A stretch of 64,000 nucleotides of DNA from Gari tellinella (Eukaryota > Mollusca > Bivalvia > Cardiida > Psammobiidae). Shown here piece by piece: positions 56,009 through 64,000 of the stretch (the first letter of the stretch is position 1; the number at the start of each line of letters is the position of its first letter). The position numbers and the translations under genes were made by a program. The notes beneath the pieces were generated by a model. It was not told where the DNA came from and searched no databases. It saw nothing but the letters and a program-made list of their open reading frames with translations. The stretch lies in NCBI GenBank assembly GCA_922989275.2, contig OV277864.1, positions 26,795,550 to 26,859,549 on the forward strand, written 5' to 3'.

Positions 56009-56214
56009 CCCTTAGCCCGCCAAATAAATTGTCGTCTGCTATATTTCTCGTCTGCTTCAAGTTTCAAAGTGCTTCAAAGTTGCTCAAAACTGCTGAAAAT
56101 GTTGTCCGAGTGTCAAACAGCTTGGATCCGGATGAGACGCCGAGTTACTCGGCGTCTCATCCGGATCCAAGCTGTTTGCATATGGAGCTATAGTCGTGAG
56201 TGGCAGGCTAAGGG
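56009..56214. mobile_element. TTAA MITE, 'CCCTTAGCCCGCCA' family, opposite orientation to 43446-43651
   Basis: TTAA (56005-56008) precedes CCCTTAGCCCGCCAAATAAA. The right end CAGGCTAAGGG is followed by TTAC, so one target copy has mutated. The hairpin AACAGCTTGGATCCGGATGA / TCATCCGGATCCAAGCTGTT is perfect. Confidence 0.8.
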
Positions 56215-56328
56215 TTACTTTATAAAGTTTCTTGTCAGTTGAAACTAAAGCAACCACTGGGCTGAATGTAACAGACAGTCTGAACTTAAAACTTTCCAGT
56301 ATTTCAATAGTTATGCCTTCACTGAACC

Positions 56329-56590
56329 ACATACTGTAAACCAAATACTGAAAACTATATTCTGTAAACCATGTGCAAACTTGGCATACTGTAAACTACA
56401 TACTGCAAAATACATAGTTTTACAGTAAAACACATACTGTAAACCAAATACTGAAAACCATATTCTCTAAACCATGTGCAAACTTGGCATACTGTAAACT
56501 ACATACTGCAAAATACATACAGTAAAACACATACTGTAAACCAAATACTGAAAACCATATACTGTAAACCATGTGCAAACATACTGTAAA
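56329..56590. repeat. Tandem array of about 100 bp with 20-bp sub-repeats, split by a transposon
   Basis: ACATACTGTAAACCAAATAC recurs near 56329, 56432 and 56528, and ATACTGTAAACC-like words recur within each unit. The same motif ACATACTGCAAATACATACA resumes at 57757 after the inserted element. Confidence 0.8.
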
Positions 56591-56593
56591 GTA

Positions 56594-57755
56594 CACTAAA
56601 CGACACTTATAAGTGTGCATGTATAAAAAATTCATTTGTAAGTTTATTCCCGATTTGTTTTCAACCAGATTTTTACCAAATATTTAAAACAATAATACAA
56701 TTATAACTCGCTATTAATTTTTCAAAAAACGTGGCATCTTCACGGTCCAGTGCGCAAACAAATTAAAACATAAAAATGCACGTGGAATTTGACGCAGCGT
56801 GCAAAATAAAATTGCACTTAACGATAAGTAATGGAATAGCTCACGTTTGTATGAAAAACAGAAAAAAATCAAGAGTTCTATCCCGCAAGGAGGCATAGCC
56901 ATTGGTTGAATTAAAGCCGGTGTCTGTCTATGTGAAGTTTGCATCTTAGTTTTTGATTTATAAATCAATCTGATGTACGAACATAATAAACTCACCCGTG
57001 AATAATAACAAGTATTTGTTCTACAGATTGGCGTGATTTATTTTGCAAAATGAATTCTCCTGTTTCATAAAAAATGAGTTCTACATGCTCTTATATTGTG
57101 CCATCTAACACAATACATAGCCCATGGAGGCAATTAATTTTTTAACACAATATTTTAGAAACATTTTGTAATAAAGTCCAAAAATATTTATGCAACTTCG
57201 CGCTTAGGAGAAAATCCACAGGGTTCTGAAATTGTTAAAAAAAAAATTGATTCTATACGATTTAAACTATCGATCTAAGCATACGCCAGCAGCGGAAAAA
57301 TCGATAATCAAACGTATTATCAAATTATGCGTACAGGCATAGGGTGCAAACACTGTATTAGATGAAATTTGACGCTGCGTTAAAAACCGACATGATGTAA
57401 GTTTTTGATATTCAGAATCAACCAAGGGTCAGATTTCTATGTTAAGAATCGTCCTAGGTTATTTAACCTTAATTTTCGATCACGTCGGGCTCATTTTTAA
57501 TAACTTTAAGAATCGACCTAAGGTGTAAAGCAGCTTGTTTTATCGGTTTTAAGGTGTTTTGGGAATTTCGATTGATTCATCAGTACTTTTCAACCTTTGT
57601 CATTTGTTAGCTATTCATTGATATGAGATAAAATATAAATCGGTGTAAGACACGGTCTCTTAAGCACACATCCTGAAAATTTGACTTAATTTGGTTGATG
57701 CGTTAATAAGATATTAAAAAATTGATACATGCACACTTATAAGTGTCGTTTAGTG
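56594..57755. mobile_element. Non-autonomous CACTA-type element, 1162 bp
   Basis: The two ends are perfect inverted repeats of 31 bp starting CACTAAACGACACTTATAAG. TA stands outside each end (56592-56593 and 57756-57757). It separates two parts of a tandem array, which confirms an insertion. The inside is AT-rich and has no transposase ORF. CACTA...TAGTG ends suggest the CACTA (EnSpm) superfamily; a TA duplication would also suit a Tc1-like origin. Perfect termini imply a recent move. Confidence 0.75.
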
Positions 57756-57757
57756 TA

Positions 57758-58277
57758 CATACTGCAAATACATACAGTAAAACACATAAAATTTAGCGCA
57801 GTTAAATGTATTTGGGTCGCCTTTCGTGTTCCTGTGTTACCACAGTCATTGAAGGCGGTCTGTACACCGCATACGTTTTATCTGACCCAAGGTCACGTGA
57901 TGTTTATACACAGATGCGGGTCACGTGTTTTAACAGGACGCCGAGCCAATCTCTTTGTCTGAAGACACTGCAATAGAAAGCGAAGTTTAGCTACAAAAGT
58001 CTACAGTTTGAAGGAGCCGTACTTCATATACAGCTGAGTACTTATTCCTTTTATACCATATTCATATATATTTGGTGTAATTATTAGTAGCAAGAGATAA
58101 ATCGCGATTTATTGGTTGTGCCAAACAGTTTCGCCCTTCGGTTCTTTGTTTCCTTTGTTTGGACTTTCTGCGATTGCAGTGCCAAACGGTTTTGCATTTC
58201 CGTTCTTTGTTTGATTGCTTTGGCGGATTGGGAAATTATATAGACACATAGGGTTACTGTTAGCAGACTAGGTAGGA
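57758..58277. promoter_or_regulatory. Region upstream of the retrotransposon ORFs
   Basis: Remnant of the tandem array up to about 57790. Then two GGTCACGTG sites (57891-57899, 57919-57927), and a duplicated segment carrying GTGCCAAAC..TT and CGTTCTTTGTTT / GGTTCTTTGTTT (about 58117-58215). The element's 5' terminal repeat probably lies here, but its border cannot be set without the 3' end. Confidence 0.35.
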
Positions 58278-58859
58278 ATGTCTTGCGAAATAGTAATATT
58301 TGGACACAGTTTTGTAAAACGATTTCGAGTTTGGATTGGGGACAATGCTCATGTTCAGAATTTAGGTCTTGATAAGTCCGTTTATAGAATAAATATGTTC
58401 GGTTTCGGAGGTCTTTCCTTACAGCAGAGATCGAAGCTACATTCTCGAGATGTTTGTCTCTCTGGACAAGATTTAGTTATTCTGGACATAGGATCAAATG
58501 ACATGTGTGAAATTGAAATGTCCCCTGCTCAATTTGCATTGAAATTGGTGAGCTATGCTACGTTTTTAGTAGTCGGGCTTGGCGTAAAGAAGGTGGTGCT
58601 TTTGCAATGTTTGAGGAGAAATGTTGAGCCTTTCATGGGTTATAACGACAGGGTTATTGAAGCTAATGTGGCGGTAGAGGCCTCAATTGCAAACACAGGG
58701 TTACCTATTTACTTTTGGAAACATCGAGGTATGTGGAATAATGATACGAATATCTATCTGCCAGATGGCATACATTTGTCTGATGATGTGGGGTATCCAA
58801 AATATTTGCGTAGTTTGAGGGACTGCATAATTCGTGTGTGTAAATGGGGAAATAACTAA
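58278..58859 (+). CDS. SGNH-hydrolase-like protein of the retrotransposon
   Basis: 193 residues from the ATG at 58278. Block I is IVIFGHSF (nucleophile Ser 11, GHS in place of GDS), block II Gly lies in FGFGG (41-45), block III is DIGSND (Asn 74) and block V is LPDGIHL (Asp 163, His 166). The whole SGNH catalytic set is therefore present and the length fits a minimal domain. No signal peptide or membrane segment. Hydrolases of this family are known as passengers in some Ngaro elements and as esterase parts of some LINE ORF1 proteins; the substrate is unknown. It is separated from the Gag-like ORF by about 1.1 kb of repeat-bearing spacer. Confidence 0.8.
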   Translation: MSCEIVIFGHSFVKRFRVWIGDNAHVQNLGLDKSVYRINMFGFGGLSLQQRSKLHSRDVCLSGQDLVILDIGSNDMCEIEMSPAQFALKLVSYATFLVVGLGVKKVVLLQCLRRNVEPFMGYNDRVIEANVAVEASIANTGLPIYFWKHRGMWNNDTNIYLPDGIHLSDDVGYPKYLRSLRDCIIRVCKWGNN

Positions 58860-59240
58860 TACAATTCTGGTGATGTTTGTTTTGGAGGGATAGTTGTCTA
58901 GATTGACATTACGGACCAGATTGTCCAGAGCTATTTTTACCTTGATTTTTAACTAAGATGCACTGACGCGCAGCTGCACACAATCCCTGAGAGTGTGTGT
59001 GGCAGGGTTTAAAGACAGAAAGTATAATTATATTGGTATTCCAGTCTTTTATTCGGTTGAGAACATCTGGTAAACGGTGTATTAAGTTATGAATTTACCA
59101 ATGAGATACGTTGAGTTGATATTAACGTTATGGGTGATTCTGTATCAGATCACATATATTTGTTTATAAAGTAACGGTTTCCGCATCATTACAGGTATGT
59201 GTCTGTACGGGTGTCTGTGCATATGCTTTTAGGGTATATT

Positions 59241-59745
59241 GGTATACAGTAACATACTCGCAGACAGATAAACTTGCACATGTATGTGTGCATTCATGTG
59301 AGAGTCGATGCAGAAAATTTGTTTATATCTTATTCGTGTCAATATCATTGGTGTGGTCTCATAGATTATCGGTCTACAGCGTGTGTCATACTTGTAGACA
59401 GATATACATTGCACATGAGTATTCATGTTAGGTGTAGATATATATATTATATATATAAAATTTTATATGATATTGATAGTACCTACATGGTATAGGTGTG
59501 TGCTATGGGTGTCATGGTCTGAGACTATGCGGCTTACTCTAGCAGTCTACAGCGTCATACATGTAGACAGACACAATTTGCACATGTGTATTCATGTGTT
59601 AGCTGGTACATGTATTTGTGCCTTTACATGCAATTCAACTATTGTATAGCTGTTAATATCTGTGTGTGATCCCATTTAATCACAGTCTACAGCGTCATAC
59701 TTGTAGACAGAACAATATAAAAATTTACATGTGGATCCAGGTGAC
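59241..59745. repeat. Four direct repeats between hydrolase and Gag ORFs
   Basis: Units begin near 59241, 59371, 59543 and 59683 with TCTACAGCGTCATACTTGTA, then GACAGA and TTGCACATGTGTATTCATGT. Spacing varies from about 130 to 172 bp. The region has no ORF of note and may be an untranslated leader or regulatory block of the element. Confidence 0.7.
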
Positions 59746-59868
59746 AGTTGATGCAGGTATTTGCAATTTTTAGGATTTAAGGGGTTTCTTCCCATCAGTG
59801 TTTGTCATGTGAAGTAGACAACATAGTGCAATTGCATATACTTGTGTAAATAGGTATAGTATGTGTAG

Positions 59869-60954
59869 TTGTATGGGGAGAGGAACTCCCTGGAAATATG
59901 GTTTATGAAAGGGGTACTGTTTCAGTTACTATTTAATTTCAGAATTAACATGGCCTCTGCTGCCAAGAAAAGGAAAAATGAGAAAGACCAGGAGCTGGTA
60001 GCCAGTACAGTATCAGCAGTGCTTGATGAGCTCCAGAAGAGAGGCGTGTTTGGGCAAGGCCAAAAACAGGATGACGCGTCAAGTTCTGATGTGCAAACTG
60101 AGAACAATGAGGTTGCTGATACAGCCACAACTGTTGCTCCACCAGAGAACACCGGGGACCCTGTGCCAGCCCCGACAAACCTGTCCGACCAAATCAGGAA
60201 TGTGCTGTCGGGTGGTGTTATTACAGCAAATGCAGATTTGAACAATGAAGGTACAGCTCCCATGCCTCACATGTCTGCTGAACAGCTACAGATAAACAAT
60301 TTGCCCCTTAGCTCTAATGTGCCAGACAGGTTAAAGCAGGCTATCTGGAGCAATAAGTTTATTGACCTAGCAGAATTAATAAACAATAAAGACAGCGAGT
60401 TCAGTTTTCAACTATCAAGAGCTGGAGAGCTGTCTTTGACAGAAAAGCTGGATCGGAAGAATTTGAGCCTATCGCAGTGGATCACTGCATTTACCATATT
60501 TATGGACACTTATTTATTACGATTTCCACAGGAGGCTTCTGGGTTGCTTTCTTACTTTAACCTGGTTAGGGAGCTGGAGGCGGCATATGGTACAAATGCC
60601 TTCAATTACTATGACGTTCAATTCCGTACTAATCGGCAGCATCAGCTCTTTCCCTGGGGTTTTTTACACAACGCACTTTGGTTGAGGGCTACTACGCTAG
60701 CATCCAAAGTGGAACCAACTAAGAGTAAATCAGACAAGTTCTGCTACAGGTTCAACAAGCCTGCTGGATGCCATGTCAAAAATTGTCGCTTCCAGCACGT
60801 TTGCGGAGCCTGTAAGAAAAATCACCCTGAGTTCAGGTGTTTTTCTCGCCAGGGGAGGAGAACAGCTGCAGCATCTTCCCCATCTGCCCCCTCAGATCCC
60901 AAACCTAAAGCAACCCAAAGCAGTGACCATTCCTTTCGGAACTCCCGTAAATAG
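59869..60954 (+). CDS. Gag-like nucleic-acid-binding protein of the retrotransposon
   Basis: The open frame starts at 59869, but the likelier start is the ATG at 59950 (MASAAKKRK), giving 334 residues; the 27 residues before it are hydrophobic and look untranslated. Order: basic N-terminus, helix rich in Glu/Leu, Gln/Ser/Thr-rich linker, a conserved-looking domain with SQWITAFTIFMDTYLLRFP and YYDVQFR (about 203-253 of the long frame), then C292-x8-C301-x4-C306-x3-H310 and C312-x2-C315-x3-H319-x4-C324 zinc-binding motifs. This layout is the usual one for Gag-like ORF1 proteins of DIRS/Ngaro elements. A splice-acceptor-like TTTAATTTCAG lies just before the ATG. It overlaps the next ORF. Confidence 0.8.
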   Translation: MYGERNSLEIWFMKGVLFQLLFNFRINMASAAKKRKNEKDQELVASTVSAVLDELQKRGVFGQGQKQDDASSSDVQTENNEVADTATTVAPPENTGDPVPAPTNLSDQIRNVLSGGVITANADLNNEGTAPMPHMSAEQLQINNLPLSSNVPDRLKQAIWSNKFIDLAELINNKDSEFSFQLSRAGELSLTEKLDRKNLSLSQWITAFTIFMDTYLLRFPQEASGLLSYFNLVRELEAAYGTNAFNYYDVQFRTNRQHQLFPWGFLHNALWLRATTLASKVEPTKSKSDKFCYRFNKPAGCHVKNCRFQHVCGACKKNHPEFRCFSRQGRRTAAASSPSAPSDPKPKATQSSDHSFRNSRK

Positions 60955-62515
60955 TGAAATACTTGCATTATATCTGGACGGTTACTCAGCGGAGGAAAAA
61001 TCATTTTTGGTTACTGGGTTTAGGCAGGGATTCCGAATTCCATATGAATTTAAAAAAATTCCTAAGCATTCAGTTCCAAAAAATCACCCTTCTGCAAGCC
61101 AAAATAGACATATTGTTAGTGAGCATATTTCAAAGGAGTGCAGGTTAGGTAGAATTCTAGGTCCGTTTAGTATCAAGCCACAGAATCTAGTATGTTCCCC
61201 ATTAGCCCTGGTGCCCAAGCATGAGACAGGCAAATTTCGTATGATACATGACTTGTCCTTTCCAAAAGGTAAATCTGTAAATGATGCGATATCTAGAGAA
61301 TTTACACATGTAACATATGACTCTATTGACACAGTAGTTGCAAAGGTCAAACACTGTGGCCGCAATGCCCTTATGGCAAAGACCGACATAGAAAATGCGT
61401 TTAGATTGGTTCCTATTCATAAGGAAGATCAGTTTTTGTTGGGTTTCTCTTGGGCTCAGGGTAACAAGGTGCACTACTATAGAGATCGCTGTTTGGCAAT
61501 GGGGTTAAACATTTCATGTCAACTATTTACACGATTTAGCAACGCGTTGCAATGGATCATGGAACATAGGTTTAATGCAATCATGAGTCATATAATTGAT
61601 GATTTTTTCTTCGCTGGGCCGTCCAACTCATTACTATGTGTTAAGAGCCTAGAGGGTTTCTTGGAAATGTGTTCCCATATTAATATACCGATCAAAAAAG
61701 AGAAAACGGTTCAACCTACAACATGCTTAACTATATATGGTATTGAAGTTGATTCTGCTTTAATGATCACTAGACTTCCACTTGACAAAGTGGAAAAAAT
61801 ACGAACAAATTTAGATGAATTTCGAAAAAGAAAGAAAGTTACTTTAAAAGAATTGCAGTCAATAATTGGTCTTCTTAATTTTGCGTGCTTGTGTGTAGTA
61901 CCAGGTCGCGCATTTTTACGCAGACTTCATAATTTGACAATAGGGGTCACAGTTCCATCATTCTTCATTAGGCTCAATAAGGAAGTGAGAGCAGACCTAC
62001 AGATGTGGTTGACTTTTATGATGTCATTTAATGGTAGATGCATGTTTTTGAATGAGCACTGGGTTGAGGCAGACACACTTAGCTTGTACACTGATGCTGC
62101 TTCTACTGTAGGGTGTGCAGCTATATTTGGTTCAGAATGGGTAGCAGACAAATGGCCTGAATCATGTAGGACATATCATATCAATATTATGGAACTCATT
62201 CCTATTGTTATAGCAGTAGACATATGGGGCCATAAAATGGCCAATCACAAGATAGTTTTTTATTCAGACAATGAGGCGACTGTCTGCGTTTTAAACAAAC
62301 TGTCTTCTAAAGACCCAGTAATGATGCGATGGCTTAGACATTTGGTCTTATTGTCAATGAAACATAATATAATGTTCAGAGCTAGACATGTTCCAGGCAT
62401 TCACAACATAATTGCTGATAACCTGTCTCGGTTTGAATTTCAGAAAGCATTTCAAGCAGCGCCCCATCTGTGTCGCGTGCCCAACACAATCCCAGACCAC
62501 TTGTGGATGATCTGA
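60773..62515 (+). CDS. Reverse transcriptase / RNase H of the retrotransposon
   Basis: Up to 580 residues, frame +1 to the Gag-like ORF with which it shares up to 182 bp. True translation may begin later (near VTIPFGTPVN) or follow a frameshift, as the first 40 residues carry no domain. RT motifs: FRMIHDLS (155-162), TDIENAF with catalytic Asp 205, CLAMGL, IIDDFF with Asp 276-277, IYGIEVDS. RNase H motifs: YTDAAS (Asp 441), IMEL (Glu 474), YSDNEA (Asp 499), NIIADNLSR (Asp 549). All key acids are present. The DIRS-type RNase H and absence of protease fit a YR retrotransposon. The end overlaps the recombinase ORF by 46 bp. Confidence 0.92.
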   Translation: MSKIVASSTFAEPVRKITLSSGVFLARGGEQLQHLPHLPPQIPNLKQPKAVTIPFGTPVNSEILALYLDGYSAEEKSFLVTGFRQGFRIPYEFKKIPKHSVPKNHPSASQNRHIVSEHISKECRLGRILGPFSIKPQNLVCSPLALVPKHETGKFRMIHDLSFPKGKSVNDAISREFTHVTYDSIDTVVAKVKHCGRNALMAKTDIENAFRLVPIHKEDQFLLGFSWAQGNKVHYYRDRCLAMGLNISCQLFTRFSNALQWIMEHRFNAIMSHIIDDFFFAGPSNSLLCVKSLEGFLEMCSHINIPIKKEKTVQPTTCLTIYGIEVDSALMITRLPLDKVEKIRTNLDEFRKRKKVTLKELQSIIGLLNFACLCVVPGRAFLRRLHNLTIGVTVPSFFIRLNKEVRADLQMWLTFMMSFNGRCMFLNEHWVEADTLSLYTDAASTVGCAAIFGSEWVADKWPESCRTYHINIMELIPIVIAVDIWGHKMANHKIVFYSDNEATVCVLNKLSSKDPVMMRWLRHLVLLSMKHNIMFRARHVPGIHNIIADNLSRFEFQKAFQAAPHLCRVPNTIPDHLWMI

Positions 62516-63444
62516 GTCCAGAAGCTAGGCTTATCTTATCCCATGGCACCAGTGACAGAACAAAATCAATTTATTTAGCATATTGGAAACATTATGAGTC
62601 ATTTTGTTTACAACAGAGATTGGTGATTGAATTGCCAGTATCAGTAGCAAACTTGTTAAATTTTTTAGCAGATTTAGTTGTTAAAGGCTATAGGTCTTCA
62701 ACTGTGGCATCACATGTGTCTGCCATTGCTTTTATTCACAAATCCTTTGGTCATAGAGATTTTTCAGACTCTTTTCTGGTTAAACAGTTTTTGAAAGGAG
62801 CAAATCAAATGAAATCTGCTCAAGTATTGGATGATACCCGTCTCCCCATCACATACACCCTTTTGCGGGACATGGTTACTAACATGTCAAAGACAATACC
62901 TAATTATTATAACCGGGTTGTGTTTGGTGCCATGTGCTTATATGCATTTCATGGTTTTCTACGCATAGGAGAGATTTGTGTAAAAAAGGTCAACATGTTA
63001 GGATCTGTGTTGCAATATGCTGATGTTAAGTTGGTTAAGAACCAGGAGAAATATTCTGGTGTTGAGTTCACTCTGAGAAAATTTAAACACAGCTGTCAGC
63101 CAGTTACTATGTTCTTGCCTGTCCACACAGCTAACCCAAGTCTGTGTCCTGTGGCCATAACTGAATTGTATTTGTCCCTAGCTGGACACACATCAGGGCC
63201 TTTCTTTCAGTTTGTTGATAAAACTCCTATTCCTTACACATTTTTCAGACAAACCCTTAAAAACGTTATACAGTTCTTAGGGCATGATGTACGCAGGTAT
63301 AAATCTCATTCTTTTAGAATTGGGGCTGCCACTAATGCAGCAATAGAAGGTTTTAGTGAGGAAGAGATAAAGCGCATGGGTAGATGGAAATCCAATGCTG
63401 TTCAAAATTATATACGCTTGCCAACATTGCGATTGCCAAGGTGA
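62470..63444 (+). CDS. Tyrosine recombinase of the retrotransposon
   Basis: 324 residues, -1 frame to the RT ORF. An N-terminal helical core-binding part (about 15-115; SIYLAYWKHYESFC, SVANLLNFLADL) precedes the catalytic domain. The active-site set is FLRIGE (Arg 165), KFKHS (probable catalytic Lys near 204-206), HSFR (His 280, Arg 283), GRWKS (Trp 306 in the second His/Trp place) and NYIR (nucleophile Tyr 314). This enzyme would integrate circular cDNA without a target duplication. The start may be upstream of a suitable Met if expressed by frameshifting or reinitiation at the overlap. Confidence 0.92.
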   Translation: MSRAQHNPRPLVDDLSPEARLILSHGTSDRTKSIYLAYWKHYESFCLQQRLVIELPVSVANLLNFLADLVVKGYRSSTVASHVSAIAFIHKSFGHRDFSDSFLVKQFLKGANQMKSAQVLDDTRLPITYTLLRDMVTNMSKTIPNYYNRVVFGAMCLYAFHGFLRIGEICVKKVNMLGSVLQYADVKLVKNQEKYSGVEFTLRKFKHSCQPVTMFLPVHTANPSLCPVAITELYLSLAGHTSGPFFQFVDKTPIPYTFFRQTLKNVIQFLGHDVRRYKSHSFRIGAATNAAIEGFSEEEIKRMGRWKSNAVQNYIRLPTLRLPR

Positions 63445-64000
63445 CTCTGACGTATCGAGATTGTGTGCCTCTACTTAGTGCAACATAGGTTTCTTAATCT
63501 TAATGCATTGCATGTCATGCCCGAAGGATTGTTGTAAATAGAATGGAATATTTGTGATGTTATTTTAATGCAGTTCTGTGGTTTAGCAATTGGTAGCTTT
63601 GCCAGAATTCCGCTGGAAGTTCAGCATAAGACTGCTTCCAAGTTTTCCTGTACATATATGCCACCTGTTTGTTCATTTACATATTTCTAGTCTGGTATTG
63701 GAAGTTCAGCAGAAGACTGCTTCCAAGTTTCCTGTACACATTGTGCCATCTGTTTCAAAGTTATTGGAAGTTCAGCATAAGACTGCTTCTGAGCTTATCA
63801 TGTATAGTCATATATTGTGCCAAATATTGTTGGTTTATAATTCTAGTCAAATTCATTTCCAATGTCATCAGAAGTCAGCACAGTGCTGCTTTTCTGCAAC
63901 TGATTATATAAAGGGTTGCTTTTAAAGCTTATGCTTTTAAGTCAAGCCTATTGTCAAATCCCAAGTTAGGGTTTCATTCTGTTCTTACTCAATATACTTT
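63445..64000. repeat. 3' non-coding part of the retrotransposon with direct repeats
   Basis: TGGAAGTTCAGCATAAGACT followed by GCTTCCAAGTTTCCTGTACA recurs near 63613, 63698 and 63765, with a weaker fourth at about 63866. These may be part of the element's 3' repeat structure; the terminus is not in the window. Confidence 0.55.

Larger units (their letters stand above)
58278..63444 (+). mobile_element. Ngaro/DIRS-type tyrosine-recombinase retrotransposon, coding part
   Basis: Four plus-strand ORFs in order: SGNH hydrolase, Gag-like, reverse transcriptase/RNase H, tyrosine recombinase. There is no aspartic protease, DDE integrase or endonuclease, which excludes LTR and LINE elements. The recombinase following a DIRS-type RNase H places it in the DIRS order. 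Absence of a methyltransferase domain between RNase H and recombinase, and the presence of an SGNH hydrolase, favour Ngaro. All four frames are open and the catalytic residues are intact, so the copy looks young. Split direct repeats expected at the ends were not both visible; the 3' end is probably beyond 64000. Confidence 0.88.

Noticed and set aside
59922..60263. 113-residue minus-strand ORF
   Set aside because: Antisense shadow of the Gag-like ORF.
58278..63444. LTR retrotransposon or LINE
   Set aside because: No protease, DDE integrase or endonuclease; a tyrosine recombinase is present instead.

Overview
The window is a stretch of animal nuclear DNA, almost certainly from a mollusc and most likely a bivalve. 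The reasons are one interrupted metazoan gene with GT-AG introns and consistent phases, an AT-rich background, several repeat types that I associate with bivalve genomes (arrays carrying 'AAGGTCAAGGTCA'-type and 'CAAGGGCAATAACTCC'-type units, and a foldback ending 'AGGTGAGCTAAAA'), and a very dense load of small palindromic transposons. The species cannot be fixed by eye. No bacterial-type gene, operon, CRISPR array or rRNA was seen.

Host gene: the minus strand from 25191 down to 17593 carries the last five recognisable exons of a K+-dependent Na+/Ca2+ exchanger of the NCKX1/2 (SLC24A1/2) type. They give 358 C-terminal residues plus a stop: the end of the cytoplasmic loop, the alpha-2 ion-binding repeat and the last membrane segments. 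The alpha-1 half should lie at higher coordinates or beyond the window; I did not find it. The introns hold two minisatellites, a tRNA-like SINE and several MITEs.

Mobile DNA: from 1 to about 56 kb the sequence is mostly a mosaic of 100-540 bp non-autonomous elements. At least ten terminal families can be separated. One group is flanked by TTAA (piggyBac-like), another by TA (Tc1/mariner-like). Many are built round one of two long palindromic cores, and the same core occurs inside families with different ends and different target duplications. Two elements (566-1102 and 4285-4794) combine TTAA-flanked inverted termini with an internal tRNA-like Pol III promoter. A 1.16 kb element with perfect CACTA...TAGTG ends lies at 56594-57755. 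At 39269-40190 there is a decayed gene of an uncharacterised family with FEN1/PIN-like motifs.

Tandem arrays: the outstanding one is a 43-bp minisatellite at 47660-50400, with 63 units and no net length change over 2.67 kb. It appears to have grown from a 32-bp precursor, still present on its flanks, by gaining an 11-bp insert. Other arrays are at 3802-5275, 10091-10740, 10965-11235, 15185-15475, 18180-18720, 22815-23800, 28975-29870, 41020-42080, 51965-52830, 56329-56590.

Right end: 58278-63444 is an apparently intact tyrosine-recombinase retrotransposon of the DIRS order, best matching Ngaro. In order it has an SGNH-hydrolase ORF, a repeat-rich spacer, a Gag-like ORF with two zinc-binding motifs, a reverse transcriptase/RNase H ORF and a tyrosine recombinase ORF, with all expected catalytic residues visible. 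Its 3' terminus is probably cut by the window edge.
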